From contig JAVDOI010000007.1 of the NCBI GenBank assembly GCA_032191485.1, positions 13,171,680 to 13,235,679 on the forward strand: a stretch of DNA of 64,000 nt. Reading direction: 5' to 3'. Of the stretch, positions 1 through 13,030 are shown piece after piece. The notes under the pieces are model-generated. The model ran no database searches and was not told where the DNA came from. It saw only the letters and a list, made by a program, of their open reading frames with translations. The position numbers and the translations under genes were made by a program. This stretch comes from Leptoclinus maculatus (Eukaryota > Chordata > Actinopteri > Perciformes > Stichaeidae). Each line of letters begins with the position of its first letter. Position 1 is the first letter of the stretch.

Positions 1-435
1 CCCTATAGATACTGTATATGATCGCCCTCAACGTTTCTGTCTCTTTCCTCTCCTCTCGCTTCATTTCCGTCCTCTGCCCTCTGCCTTGCTTCATAGCACT
101 CAGGCCACACACTGGCAATCTGTGGTTATGCTCTGGAAGTGTTATTTGCACAGATAAAAGTGTGTAATGAATGAGCCTGTTCTGCTGTGCCAAGCATGAC
201 AGCGTGCACTTTGACAGGACGACACATGAGCTTGAAAGAAAAACACTTGCGGTCCGTGTGTTTCATGTCCATTTATTAAGATTTATTGTGAGAGTAGGTC
301 TGCGGCTTGGAGAGGGACATTAGGTATACTAAAAGATATTTTTGCTGTTGAGTAGAGTGCAGCATTTTTATTATAGTGAGTAGTTCTGAGGAGCAGTTGA
401 ATCAATAATGACGCCGTTTCATCCGTCCCTCTCAG
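1..435 (+). other. tmtc2: tmtc2 intron, partial (window begins inside it)
   Basis: This is the 3' part of the intron before the first visible tmtc2 exon. It ends in a pyrimidine-rich stretch and CTCAG at 431-435. I see no other gene or clear repeat in it. Confidence 0.8.
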
Positions 436-517
436 GGGCAGAAAACAGAAGCGGAGAGGTACTTCCTGAAGGCCATCCAACTCGATCCCGCAAAAGGCAA
501 CTGCTACATGCATTATG
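436..517 (+). CDS. tmtc2: tmtc2 exon (fourth from last): TPR-region coding exon
   Basis: This 82-bp exon is bounded by a CTCAG acceptor and a strong GTAAGT donor starting at 518. It reads GQKTEAERYFLKAIQLDPAK and then GNCYMHY, and ends in phase 1 (first base of a Gly codon). The A-E-x-x-[FY]-x-K-A-[IL]-x-L-D-P pattern is the end of one tetratricopeptide repeat, and GNCYMHYG opens the next. The wording matches the C-terminal TPR block of vertebrate TMTC2 as I remember it. TMTC1-4 are ER membrane proteins with N-terminal transmembrane segments and C-terminal TPRs, linked to O-mannosylation of cadherins. TMTC2 is also linked to ER calcium handling. The membrane part lies upstream of this window. 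Assignment to TMTC2 over TMTC1/3/4 rests mainly on the last exon. Confidence 0.9.
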
Positions 518-2065
518 GTAAGTTTTGAGTTCTTTTGTTTTTTTACCTTTCATTTGTCATATCCTGTCTTTATCTTTAAACCCTCAAATATATTATTTGT
601 CAATTCAACACATGCATGATGCACTCGAGCACAAAGGCAGGAACTTCCACAGCTTGGCAGGTTGTTGGCTGACCCCTTTGCCATCTCTTCCCCTAATCAG
701 TCCCTGTGTCCGTCTGTACGTGGTCAGTACATCCCATCGGTAGAGGATGATTTCCTCAGAACGTGACAATTTGAGCATCTCTCTGAGCTTACATTGTTTC
801 CATATGACTTGAAGTTGCAGCGTTGCCTCTGCGATTTAATTACTGCAATAGTAATATTGATTTTGTGTAAGCCGACAAGTTAAATACTTCCGTCATTTAA
901 AAGCCTGTAGAACCTTGTCTGTCTGAAACAGCATTTTATGATGAACTGAAGTGTGTGTGCTCGCTGTCGTTGCACCGGCTTGCATGTGACATTTAAAGCC
1001 ATCAATACACCAGGTGAATGGTGGATTTCTGCATTTTCCCAAAGTACTTTATTATGTCTAAGTTGTCCCCTTTACAGGTTAATGACTCATTTCAGAGGCA
1101 AAGAACGGAATATAGATAGACATGCAATTAATAAATGTTTAAAGGTGGAGCGTCCCCATGATGCAAACTGATTTCTTATTGGCTCAGACACAAACCATCC
1201 ATTGTACCGTACCTTATTCTGATCAGGACTGGCTGCTAGAAGTTTGAGTTGTGTTTTTGATAGTTGCTGACCAGAAAAACCCAAAAGCTCAAGTTCCCCA
1301 CTGTACTGTACTGGATCTTCCAATATTCCCTTAAAAGTCCAGCTGTTACATGATGAACAAGGATTACAGTATCAAAGTCTGTATGCATAGCTTTGTAAAA
1401 TATAAAAAAATGTATTGCTGCGGGGGCCGTCTTATTACTCATAGATTCGCTTTGATATATCATAAACCCTCCATAACTGCAGAGGTGTTTGTAACCTGGA
1501 GCTATTTTACCCTCCGAAGACTCCCTTTACATCCGTCTCTCACCTTAGGCCTGTACTCATGGCTTCAATTTCATCCGCAGTTATTAAGGAAAATATGCTT
1601 CGGTTCACACAGTGGTGTAGCATCCTGGTACAGTAGTGGGGCTAACCAAAGTCAACAGGGTATTAATTCCTCTCTAAACCTGGCCCTTACACCGAGCGGT
1701 CCGACCTCTGTTCATAGCCCTGTCAGGCTTCCACGATCCCGTCTCATTCTGCGGTCCACAGAGGTCGACTCCAAACGCAGCCGCACCCGCAATAAGGCAC
1801 AAACCTTCCGCAAGGAACGGTTTCATCTTAAAGAAACAGATCTATCAAGGTCGGCTAACCTGAACAAATGAGTCTGAGAGATGGCCGAAGAGTGATGGTA
1901 TGTTGCACTCATATCTAGTATCAGCGTATTATTTCAGGGGCAGACCAGGCCGTTCCTCTACCAGGGCCAAAGGCAACACTTGCAGACTGCGTATCCCTCC
2001 GTGCCTCCGTGGGGATCCCTCAGCGTTTTTTTTAACAGTAGTGCTGTTCTCTCCTGTCGTGCCAG
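518..2065 (+). other. tmtc2: tmtc2 intron
   Basis: A phase-1 intron runs from GTAAGT at 518 to CCAG at 2062-2065. It is ordinary AT-rich sequence. A 173-codon open frame at 1350-1871 crosses it but has no domain, no splice support and mixed composition, so it is treated as chance. Confidence 0.85.
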
Positions 2066-2180
2066 GTCAGTTTTTGTTGGAAGAGTCGCGGCTGCTGGAG
2101 GCCGCAGAGATGGCAGAGAAAGCCGCACGCCTCGACAGCAGGGAGTTTGACGTGGTCTTCAGTGCAGCCCACATGCTCAG
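2066..2180 (+). CDS. tmtc2: tmtc2 exon (third from last): TPR repeats
   Basis: This 115-bp exon completes the split Gly codon and continues QFLLEESRLLEAAEMAEKAA, then RLDSREFDVVFSAAHMLR. It ends in phase 2 before a GTGAGT donor at 2181. It encodes the end of one TPR (E-A-A-E-M-A-x-K-A-A-x-L-D) and the first helix of the next (EFDVVFSAAHML). These helices form the soluble solenoid of TMTC2. There is no stop or indel, and the frame joins both neighbours exactly. Confidence 0.93.
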
Positions 2181-5100
2181 GTGAGTGTTTGATTGGAGTG
2201 ATTGTGCAAAGACACGCTGCATGTACTGTAATTCATTCTTTGTCGATGAGATGGCTGGGCTCACAGTTTTCCATGGTTGAGTAGAAAGAAGGCTGTGTGT
2301 GTGTGTGAGAGAGGGCGGTCTACTGTCTGCACGGTTTATCCAGGGGCTTACACTGCTCCTCAGCCAGTGTGATTTACTTGGCTGTACTTTGTAATCCTCT
2401 TTTCTCGCCGCACCGCCAGCCGGAGAGCTGCTGGTTTGTCTTTGCATGCTGTGCAGCTGTGTTTCTTCATGTGCTCGCTCTCACTCTCGCTGTACCCCTC
2501 TCTCTCTCTCTCACTCCGTCTCACTCTTTCCCCGCTCGCCCTGGCTCATGCTTGAAAGTCAGCTTCCAAATCAGCGCACGGTTCAGCTGATGAGCCTCAG
2601 CGGCAAAGCTTTAGCAGCCCCCACAAGCTGTTGTGTTTCTGAACAAAAGCCATGAGTGGAAATTTGTAAATACAGCGATGTGCCAACTTACAGTCTGCTG
2701 CCCCACTGACTGAATAAACCTACAAAATGATGACCCTGTGTCGAGATTTCCTCCTTTAAACACATCAAAGGCCACTTGAGGCTTTTTTAATTACAACTGC
2801 CAACAAGTAATGATTATCTTATATAGAATAAGTATAGAATATATAAGTATAAGTATAGTCATTATTTAGTACTTTATATATAAAGTTTTATATATATATA
2901 AAGTTTTACTTTATATTAAAAGTACTATATTTTGTACTTTTAATTTAGTACTTATTATAATATAATAATTATAGAATAGTATATTTTGGGACATATGCAT
3001 ATTCTCTTTTTTGCAGAGTTAGGTGGCAAATTTGACACCGCTCTCAAATTTGCCAACTTTTATGTGGCAAATATAGTCTTCTGAAGAAATAAATCCCCAG
3101 TGCGTGCCTTATTGTCAGAGAAAGCTGATGTATCCTGCTGAGAAGCCGTTCCGGCTGTGCCCACATGTACCAGGACGCATTGCGTGCAAGTGGCGAGTTT
3201 ACTACGTCTGATAAATAAAAATGTTTACACCGAACAAATAAAAGCTTAATTGCCTTGTTAACGCGTTGTAAAACACTTCAAATTGGACTGGGGGAAAAAA
3301 AAAAAAATCTATTAGTCTGTTAGTCTTTCCACTATTCCAACACTCAGCAACTCTGAAATATATTCTTAATTCACAGAATAAGATGTGAAAATATGCCGGC
3401 CCTACACGCTGTTTCTCTCTGCCATCCGGCTGCCAGCTGAGCAGCGGCCCGTCGGCGACTCTCACTCCATCTTTGCTGGCAAATTACAGCATAATTTAGG
3501 CAACATAAATGATGGAACGATTTGAATATTGCATGAACACTCTGAAGTTGGAATAGATGTTTATCTTTTTCTACTCATTCCATTGATATCGCATGGCAAT
3601 AAGCAGCTGCCTGTAAAACCTAATGTGTCATATTTACACTTCTCGATTTTGGTTCAGATTAAACAAATAAGATATAACGTGTTAATTAGAGAGCTTTAAA
3701 GGTGCTGGTGGGTGTCTTCATATTTAGGATACAGTCAAGAGTGCTACTTTATCAATCTTCACATGTAACTCTTGGCTTTAAGACCATGAACCCATGTCTT
3801 GAATCACCAGAGTTTGTCACCAAGATTGTTACTCGGCTGCTTTAAGCATGGCTCTCCCCCCCCAACAGTCCTCACCAGCAACAGCTTTCTGCATGGAGAG
3901 CCTCTTCCATGGCCCAGACCCCTGGCAGCTAAAAAAGAGCTTCAAGCGATGCTCGGGCTGAACTATTCTCTGCCTGCTTGGCATGGGGTCTCACTCCTCC
4001 ACTGCTCATGTTCTTTATGTGTTTGTCTTGGAAGCAAACATGGAAAGGCCCTCGGTCGGTGGGGACACAAGTGAATCTACGCGGGGGAAGGGGAGAGATT
4101 AAAAGGAGAGGCAGACGCTGTCAGACGTACAAATGTCTTTTATTGCTCTCCTGGGCCGCTCGGTCTTTTGACCAATTCCAAACTAATAATTTCCTTCTGC
4201 CTCCTTTGAACAAGGTTTTTTCTTTTTCTTGTTTATAGTTTGAAAGTTGGTCTGAAAAGGCTGATTAGTGGTGAGGCCAATGGGGATGTGTTTATACTTC
4301 CCTTTAATGTGTCAAATGTCAGTGAAAGCCCAAAATGTCACTGTGACATCATATAGTAACGTTACATCTGTATATTCACAGACAGCCGGGGGGGGAATTA
4401 ATCTCTAAAAGACACACTCAAGCAGGTCTATGCACTCATAGTTCACATCCTGGATTCCTATTCAAACCACATGTCTTACATAATAATATAATAGACCATA
4501 TCTAAAAGATTACTGTATGTTACTGGCATCTCATGATGTTAGATATACCAATTTGGGCATTTTTAGCCGTCCCAATTTCCAAACAAGTGTATAAATTGCT
4601 AACCTTATAATAAAAATATAATCCTTGTAATAAAAGGATTACATTGGTAGCAAAGTTACATTACACTACACATACAGTACTACCGTTGAGGATGTCTGTG
4701 TTCAGTGTAGCATTCTATCTGAGAGAATCTTACTAAAATAACAAAATATAACTGCACTCGAAACATATGGGACGGCTGCAGTCTAAGCACAAATATCTGC
4801 CTGTTGTTGAAAATCTGTTCACTTAGTCATTAGTATCTAACAATGTCACGCTTACAAGCAGTACTGTCAGTGCTCTGATTTGTGCATGTCGGGGGTTAAT
4901 AGACCATCTCTAAATAACAAGATGTCAGGGTAAAAAGAGCAGTGTTAAGTTGCTGATTTGAAATATGGTCAAGAGTTATTTTTAAATTCCTACTCCATTT
5001 CCAGTCCTCTTCCTTATTCCTGCGCTCTTGCAGCCTTACACTGCCTCTTCCTCGGTTTTAAAGCCAGGCAGTGGTTTACATACTTGGCCTCCATTGTGTG

Positions 5101-7031
5101 CCCTGTCAGAACCCGCAGACAGCCCTAGGAGGTCCCGCTGCCCCTTTGCTCATGGGGTGTGGCAGCTCTCCAGCTCTCCTCTGATAATGTGAGAATGATA
5201 TTATACAATTAGAGTTTTTTTTCTTTTTTCTCAGAAGAAGTTGCACCTTCTAAATATTATACTGGCAAACAAATATATGGTTGTGGTTGGACATGAAACC
5301 CACATTTATAATCTCGGGACAAATTCAGCAACTCGCCTGGAATGTAAAATGCTTTTTTGGACCAGAGCTGGAAAAACAAACAGCGGTGGCATGTTCGTCT
5401 GTATTTCTGAAGTATGCAATATGATAAACATACAGGATAACTTCTTCAAGATCAATGTTACACAAAATGAAATTTTAGTCATGTCAGCATGATAAGGGAT
5501 CGCCGTGTCAGCTGGTCTACCACATTGCTTACAGACTGAAATTTCTCAGCAACTCTCTGAATGATTACCATGGAACAGCCGCGTTCATGGTTTCCAGAGG
5601 CTGAATCCTACTGACTTTGGTGATTCCCAGCATGTTAGCCTTGTCATTGTGAGCATGTCGGCATGCTGGTGGAAGCATTTAGCCCTAAAACACTGCTGTA
5701 CCTGACTCTCGCGTCGTGGCTTGTTTTTCTCACTTACCATAATAACTGTGCTCTCTTGTTTAAAGACACAGGCCCATCGCTGGTGGTAGAACATCAAGGT
5801 GCTTTTATTGGTCGCCATTGGTTTTAAATGTCAGTTTCTAGGTTCAACACTTGACTCACAGCTCTTGGTACTACTTGGTAAAGTAATTATTTCTGTCAAT
5901 ATATTTAACTTTTAAATAAGGAAATATGTTATATCGTACTGAAGAAAACATTACTTGTCTACTCATTGATCAGTGATGAATAGTACAAAATGTTAGTATA
6001 AAAAATGTTAGAACACATTTGACAGTGTCTTTAAAACCGAACATAAATACTATGTATTTACTTTGGCCACTGATCTGTTAATCCTAAAATAAAAGCTTTG
6101 CCTTTTATCTGGAACCATATGGATGATGATCCTTTAATAGACCCCGACAGCCTAAATGAAACTGTGGTTCCAACGGCCTCGCTTTCCTTTGATCATTACG
6201 ACTTGAGGGGCCAGCCGTCGTTGACTCTGTCCTTGACTTCGTCAAAGTTAAATTGTTTGCAATGAGACAATTGTTACCATCAGTGAAAAGCATGCAGCTG
6301 CGGACCATAAAGGTGATTTCTGAGATACCAGAGCATTAATAACAGGAAAGGCCTTGTGACAGAGGAGCCACAGGTTTGTGCATAACAGTAGGCAGAGCAG
6401 GGGGCTTATGAAAAAAGGTAAAAAAAAAAGCATAATATAGGACATCCTGTCTTGACTGCAGGTTTTATGTCCTCAGGAACAAAATATTTCTGGTTCCAGG
6501 GACTCATGCCGATAAGCCATCTGCCCCAGAAATCCTTTTTGTCGCAGTGTGGCATATGCAGCGCGTTTTGGTGCATCTGCTGCTAGGTTGTTATGATAGT
6601 ATGATTAAATGACTTTGTGTTTCCACACTGTTTGCATTCCTTCAGTGTCTCAGTATCCAGCCAGCATGTCAAACCACAATCTCCCCCACCAGCTTCAACA
6701 GAAAAATGTACAGTGAATATTGCCGATCAGACTTGGTTTGTTAATGAGTTTTCTTGAAGTTCCCAATAAGCCAAATGTCCCGACATCAATGTTCAATTAA
6801 AGCAGAAAGTGCTCGCTGTGCACTGCTCAGCACAGATGTTATCAAGTGAAAGATGCTATCGAAAGGAGAGCAGGCGATTGGATTGGCTTTCCTCATCCCT
6901 CGTGCTCTTCCCTCCTGTTATTTTCTCAGTGACCCCTGAGTGCCAGTAAACATGCAGGGTTGGAGGCCTCATCCGAAGCCAGGAGCAATAAAGATGAGTA
7001 ATGACTGCCTCTCTCTGTTTTCCCTTCGCAG
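2181..7031 (+). other. tmtc2: tmtc2 intron with AT-rich block and repeat remnants
   Basis: A phase-2 intron runs from GTGAGT at 2181 to TTCGCAG at 7025-7031. It contains a very AT-rich tract at about 2815-2990 (repeated TATATAA, AAGTACT and TATTATA words), short homopolymers, and a copy of a common teleost repeat at about 5500-5720. No other exon is recognised. Confidence 0.85.
5500..5720 (+). repeat. teleost interspersed repeat, short degraded copy
   Basis: The segment contains the words CAGCATGTTAGCC, TTGTCATTGTGAGCATGT and GGCATGCT. These also occur in the longer copy at 11,170-11,760 and, reversed, at 40,310-40,800. I recognise it as a family widespread in teleost genomes but cannot name it with confidence. 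Confidence 0.6.
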
Positions 7032-7095
7032 ACAAGCCAGCCTAAACGAGGCAGCCGAGAAGTATTACGGACAAGCAGCGAGCCTGAGACCCAAT
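7032..7095 (+). CDS. tmtc2: tmtc2 exon (second from last): TPR
   Basis: This 64-bp exon follows TTCGCAG and precedes GTGAGT at 7096. With two bases carried over it completes an Arg codon and then reads QASLNEAAEKYYGQAASLRP and N, ending in phase 0. It is the second helix of a TPR (N-E-A-A-E-K-Y-Y-x-x-A-x-x-L-x-P). It is short but decisive for linkage, because its phases match the exon before and the exon after. Confidence 0.93.
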
Positions 7096-10000
7096 GTGAG
7101 TAAAACCACAGCTAATCATCCACATTACTATTTACCCTGATGGACACTGTGCAATCACAGTCTGGGTGGCTTTCCAATATTAGTACTGCCCGGTCTGCCT
7201 TGTCACAACGGCCTTCATTGTCAGTGAGGTTTTTACTAAGCTCAGAGGCTTGTTTGTGTAGCATCCATCACCAGCTTCAAAGGGCAGGCCAGGGTAAGTA
7301 GATTGAAAAGAATAATGACAACAACACTCAGTCAGGGGACTCTGACATCTTGAAAATGAATGGGGGTCCAGTCTTTGATAGCTTTGGCAGGAGGGGTCGG
7401 GTTGTTTAGTTGAGGGCTGCAGAGGGAGCAAAATATGTTTGCCATGTGGTCGGCCTGTTTGTTCCTGTGTCATGATTAGAAGAAATCACTTCAGGATTAA
7501 TGATCTGAATATATCTGGACAATGTTATTCAGAAAATAAAGTTTAGTTCTGCACGCTTACAAACCCCAGTATAATATATACGAACAAGAAGATAAATGAA
7601 AAGTTGAGTATAACAAAGGGATGCAATTTAAGATTTCCACTGAAACCATGAAAATTGAGCTGCTATCACATCTCTGTTGTTGTTCAAGTGTCGATGTAGC
7701 GTATTTTTAACATTTAACTAAACCCAGATGCCTTTTTTCAAACATGAATGATGTAAGACTACCATAAGTTTAAGGTGAATTGTGTGAGTGTTTCCACAGA
7801 GTATCTGTTAATAAATAGCACAAACTCCTCTTTGTGCTGCTCACTTTTTTCTCCGTTTATCGAAGTTCGTAGAACCCGTGGAGTTAAAGAAAGGTTTGGA
7901 AATCTTAAAGGAGATTTTCTTCAAAACTTGGAAATCACCTTGAGAAAGGAGAAAGTGGAGTGATTGTGAGGAAACAGAATGGGCCATTGAGAAGAGCCCT
8001 GTCGTGCCGCCACCTGATGGATATGCACTTCTGTAAAAACGTGCTGAGGATGTTTGTGTTCCTTACGTTTCTTGGCATCTGTAATTGTACAGACACGCAT
8101 TAGATGGCCACATCCACACTTTTTTGCCCCTACTTGGTCACTTTTGCTTGGATGCCTTTTGTCATGTGTATTGCTTACAGCTGAATTTAGCATCTTCATC
8201 CGTCTCCGTTACCATTATCCTTTGTTCTCTCCTAAGCCATGTACCCTGTCCATCTTCATTTGTTGTGTCTTGACTCTTCACTCTCCAAAAGCACTGGTGT
8301 TTTATATTAAGCACATATTTCTGCTTGCTCTGAGTGAGAGGACAATTCCCTCCATTCAAAGGATTTACCCCCTAAGTCCGACAATTCCTTCTATCTAGAC
8401 GAGCTAAATCCCAGAGGATGCTTGGTTTGGTTTGGCCGTTCTCTGCACCCTATGACATGTAGATATTCATAACCCAAATGTCAAATCTTAAGTCATTATT
8501 ATCAGTTCATTCCCCAACCTCGCCTCACTTTTTACTCTCACAGCCTTCCCAGCATATGTTTCTTTATGGTCGAGGCTAAAATGCTCCACATCTGGCCATG
8601 CCTCTGCTGCTGCATGCCAGTTTTGGGAAGGGTAGGCAGGCAGAGAGGTTGCAGAGCAGCAGGAAATGAGGAAAAAATGAAAAGCTTTTGACAAGGGAAC
8701 GTTTAGCAGAGAGTTGCAAGTGTTGCAAGGGTGAGGAAGAATGCAGGAGTGAGGTTATAAATCACAAAAGTCTTCGCTATATAAAGTGGGGGTATATAAA
8801 GGCTTGGGTGAGGAATGGTGGGAGCCTACAGGGGAGAGTGGGGAAGGAAACTTAACTCAGGAATTGATAAGTCCCGCATGGGCGGAGAAGAAAAGATCTT
8901 TTGAGCTGCACTGAGAGGAAAACCAGGAGTCAGTTAACTTTCTATCCAGGGGATCAGAAGCCCATTTCAGAATTGTGGGCACACATCTTCAGTGACCTCT
9001 CATTCATCCAAAACATACTCTTTTCTTGACAAACTTTATCTTGTTAAAAGCTTGCTCCCCATTGGCCTTTCAAACCGTGTCGTCTCGAAGGTAAATCTCT
9101 CAATCTATTGTATCGATTAGTTGGGTTCATGAACGCACTGTGATAACGTCTCCGTTGGGGGCAGTAAACCAGCCAGCTAGCATGATGAATAACAGGAAAT
9201 GACGCAGACTCCTTTGTCTCTGGAGTAAACATTAAAAAAAAAAAATTGCACAGGCAGAGACTAATGATATAGCGGTGAAAAGTGCAGCGGCAAACGCAAG
9301 ATTACAGGTTCTAATTTAAAAACAAATGTAATGGAGAGAAACTCCTTCCGTCTGTTCCCTACTCTCGATGGACCAATGAAGCCCGTTCCTGGTAAAGCAA
9401 TCTTAAAACTAACGCTTGATAAAGCTAAAGCACCGGCTACATTTCTCCACTACAAAACGGTGTCAAAAACAGAAGGAAGGCACCGGGTCCGTCACACTTT
9501 TAATCAACCTGATTGTTGAGCATTTGTCTGACTGAGTTAACAGAAACAAATCAGTCGGTGGCGACAGATTTAGTCAACGCTAATTGGCTGAAATTAGGGT
9601 CGAGACACTGATTATAGCTTAACATTAAAGAGTTTTTGGAATATTTCATGCAGGTTCTGTCAGAGACAGTCAAAAGTAAATCCTTCCTTCCCAACAGTAA
9701 CTTGAGCAATATTTGATCAACCAGAGTGATAAAATTACCCACGATCTTCCAGTGATCTTGCACATTTATGGGCAAGCGCACTAGTGTTTTCTTTAACTTA
9801 TTATTTAAGTGTTCGTACTGGGAAGTTGATTTAGCTAAAAATTCTAAAACAGCCGTGGACTTACAGACATCTCTTTCTCAATGTAAGTCTCTGGGGAAAA
9901 GTCTTTTTGGGCCCAAGGGCATCAAGTTACTGACCTGGAAGTTATAATTCCAGTGTTTGGCCACTACAAAAATGAGCTTCAAAACGCGTTTCTCTTCGTG

Positions 10001-12686
10001 GGGGCTTGTGCTGAATAAAATCCTCCAACTCCTCTGCATTTGGGTAAAAAATTTATATTTTTTTGTTTTTCTTTACAGACATTTCTCGTAAAAAAGACCC
10101 TCATACCAATATAATAATAATCTAACTAGCATCATTTATTTTGTTATTAATTTGTTATGATCAATAATAAGTTAATCATAACTCCCCTCGACTTCAGAAA
10201 CCAAACCTACGCCCCTGACGGAGGATAAGTGATAATTGGAATTCACCTAACTCTGGATCCTCACCAACGCCACACAATTACATTAACACCAGAGTTCCAA
10301 ATTTGCACCTACTTGTCACATATGTTGTGGGTACAGTAATAGTGTGTGGCCCCTTAACTGTCACTTCCAACTATGTCCATATGTATAAACAGTTATATAT
10401 TTTGGCTAGCATTATTCTGAGTTGTAAAAAGCCCCGAACTTGCAAATGGATCCCTCAGCGTTATTTTGTGGTTTGACCTTCAAATGGTGGGTCAAACAGA
10501 AGGTAATTTACTGCACAAACAGCCCTAGAATTACCTCCACCATTAAAGTCAAGAGCTCTGGCTGCTCCTGTGAACAATAATTGAAACACAGAGAGAAACT
10601 TTTGTTTTGCTAGGGGATTATTGTAATTGCTCAATGTGCAGCGAATTTAGTGAACAGGTATCTAGTAACTTTCTAATACATGCCAGCCTTTACTTTGGCC
10701 AAGGCGTTAGTAGCATGTTTTATATGCGTGGTGTGGAAAACTGGACAACAGGATTATTCTCTTTGATTTATTCATCAATTTAAGTCTCCCTATGAGAGAA
10801 GCAGCACTATTGGACATATTGTTCCCATTGAAATTCTCATGCATGGACCATCACTCATCCAGGCTTTACACTGGAAAAACAGAGAGATGTTTTCAGAGTT
10901 GTGTGAGACGAGAGTGGAACAGTCCGGCAAAGGACACACAATGTTCACACAACCTGCAGAGAGGACAAAGCAAGATAAATGGTTCTCTATGCATGGATAA
11001 CTAAACCATGGATATGCAGAGAATAAACTGGTCATCTTTGGCTTTTTAAATCCGATAAAAGTTTTTGTATCATATTTTTTATTTTATAGAATTAAAACGG
11101 CTGAATTGGATCTGAATCTTTTTTTAATAAGTCATGCTGCTACGCTTTTTACATGTTTTTTTACTTAAGATATTCATGGTCACCGGAGGATGAAGTTGAT
11201 CAGCCATGGTGATTCCTGTAGCTTCACTAGATCACAAATGTCACCTATCGTGTGGAATATCTCACATCTGATGGATGAATTGAATATTTGGTACAGACAA
11301 TAATGGTTCCAAGAGAGTAAATCCGAATAACTTTAGTGACGCCATGACTTGTTCTTTAGCGTCACCATGAGGTTGACATTTGTGGTTTAGAGTGAAAAGC
11401 CTTGACAACTATTGAATGGATTGCCATGAAATCTGGAACACGCATTCATGTTCCACTTATGGATTATCATAACTAATGAACATTCTCCAGCGCCTTCATC
11501 GAGTCCGAATTTTTCATTTGTCCAACTTTGATTTACAGCGAAATGCCTGCACGACTAGTGCCATTCCCATCAACCTCAGCTGTACTCTTTTGTTGAGCTA
11601 ATTAGCAAATGCTAGCATGCTAAAACACTGAACTACGATGGTGAATATTGTCAACATTGCCTGCTAATCATCAGCATGTTAACATTGTCACTGTGACGTT
11701 ACCATTAAGCTCAAAGCACCACCTCACGGAGCCGCTGGCACGCTATAGACTACTAGTCTTGTGGGTAAGGTCTCACTGTTTCTCTGCAGCGCTGCTGTTG
11801 TTTTGAATGGTTCACATTTCCACGCATTTCTCATAACATTTATAGAAAAACACTATTCTCTCGTGCAAGACTGTTGCTCTAGGAATTACTCTTGATTATT
11901 TAATAGGCCATGAGAAAGAAATTAAGGCTTGTGGTGGAGCGCTCGGTATATGTCAAGATGCCATAATCATGTGCCATTCCATGTGACAATGATGTCTGGG
12001 CAGACAATTATAAGGAAAGCTCACAAACTCTGCAATTACAGCACAATTTTTGCTAAGACTGTTTTATTTGAACATTCCTTGTTTCCTAGAAATGGCAATT
12101 ACAATAGTCTCGAGCAGTAAAACAGTAGCCTTGCTACAGGATTAGACATCTTTTCCACACTTCTAACTAAAATGGAGATCAGATGTGGCCCCTCCCTTGG
12201 CCTAGATACTTCACGGTCTTGCCGTGATTGCACCCTGGACACTTTTCCTGTACTTATGTCCTTGTGACTCACCCGCCCGTCGCACTGCCCCTTGCAATTT
12301 GGTGTGTATTCATCTCGACCCACTTCAAAGTGGTGGTTGATCCCTCTGACATCTGTGGCCCCCAGACAAGACGGAGGAACACGCAAAGCAGCATGGTTAC
12401 CGAACTCCAAACACTGCACCGCAGTCTGTGTGATCTGACAAACGTACCAATAACGTGTTGGGGTCTGCTGTATAGCTTCACAAGATGACCAAATGTTCTT
12501 TTACAGTGACTGTTTTATTTAAAAGGACAAAATAACTGTTTGTACTATAACTTCTTGTAGTCATCGACTGTCAACAAGAACAAAAGATAATAAGGATTTG
12601 ATTTTGAAACTACCCCGAGCTGTTGCTACTTATGAAACTGATCTTGTCCTAAAATGTCCAATACTCTTTTCTATTTTTGCTTTTAG
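7096..12686 (+). other. tmtc2: tmtc2 last intron
   Basis: This phase-0 intron of 5.6 kb ends in a pyrimidine run and TTTTAG at 12,681-12,686. It contains a long copy of a teleost repeat (11,170-11,760). The remainder (7.1-11.1 kb and 11.8-12.6 kb) shows only short chance frames and no recognisable element. Confidence 0.85.
11170..11760 (+). repeat. teleost interspersed repeat, long copy
   Basis: Diagnostic words in order are TATTGAATGGATTGCCATGA, AATCTGGAACACGCATTCAT, CATTCCCATCAACCTCAGC, GCTAATTAGCAAATGCTAGC and ATCAGCATGTTAACATTGTC. A minus-strand copy with the same word order lies at 40,310-40,800. No coding capacity and no clean target duplication are seen, so the family is left unnamed. 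Confidence 0.75.
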
Positions 12687-12866
12687 TATCCTGCCGCCTT
12701 GATGAACCTGGGGGCGATCCTCCACCTCAATGGGAAGCTGCAACAAGCTGAAGCCAATTACCTCCGAGCACTTCAACTGAAACCGGACGACGCCATCACC
12801 CAGTCCAACTTGCGTAAGCTGTGGAACATAATGGAGAAACAGGGCCTGCGCACCATGAGCCCCTGA
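12687..12866 (+). CDS. tmtc2: tmtc2 terminal coding exon with stop
   Basis: The exon starts after TTTTAG and encodes YPAALMNLGAILHLNGKLQQ, AEANYLRALQLKPDDAITQS, then NLRKLWNIMEKQGLRTMSP and TGA at 12,864-12,866. The first part is a complete canonical TPR (P-A-A-L-M-N-L-G-x-I-L-x-x-x-G-x-L-x-x-A-E-x-x-Y-x-x-A-L-x-L-x-P). The tail NLRKLWNIMEKQGL is what I know as the C-terminal signature of vertebrate TMTC2. The four exons in this window give 441 bases, that is 146 codons plus stop. The full protein should be about 830-840 residues, with the N-terminal membrane domain upstream. Whether this is tmtc2a or tmtc2b of a duplicated pair cannot be told. Confidence 0.95.
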   Translation, partial: YPAALMNLGAILHLNGKLQQAEANYLRALQLKPDDAITQSNLRKLWNIMEKQGLRTMSP

Positions 12867-13024
12867 GCTCACCCTGCCCGCCTACCTGCCATCTGTACGC
12901 CAGACCTGGGGGGAAAAGGACGGCCTGCACGCTGCTCATTCTCTCTTCTCATCCAGGAAAGATGGGAGAGACTCCGGGAGGATGTTTGCTCAGAGGGGCC
13001 ATGACTGTGCCGCACAGCCCTTCT

Positions 13025-13030
13025 AATAAA
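13025..13030 (+). terminator. possible proximal poly(A) signal of tmtc2
   Basis: AATAAA lies about 160 bases after the tmtc2 stop. It would give a very short 3' UTR. Use is not proven. Confidence 0.35.

Noticed and set aside
1350..1871. 173-codon plus-strand frame in a tmtc2 intron
   Set aside because: No domain, no splice context and mixed composition. It lies between well-defined tmtc2 exons.
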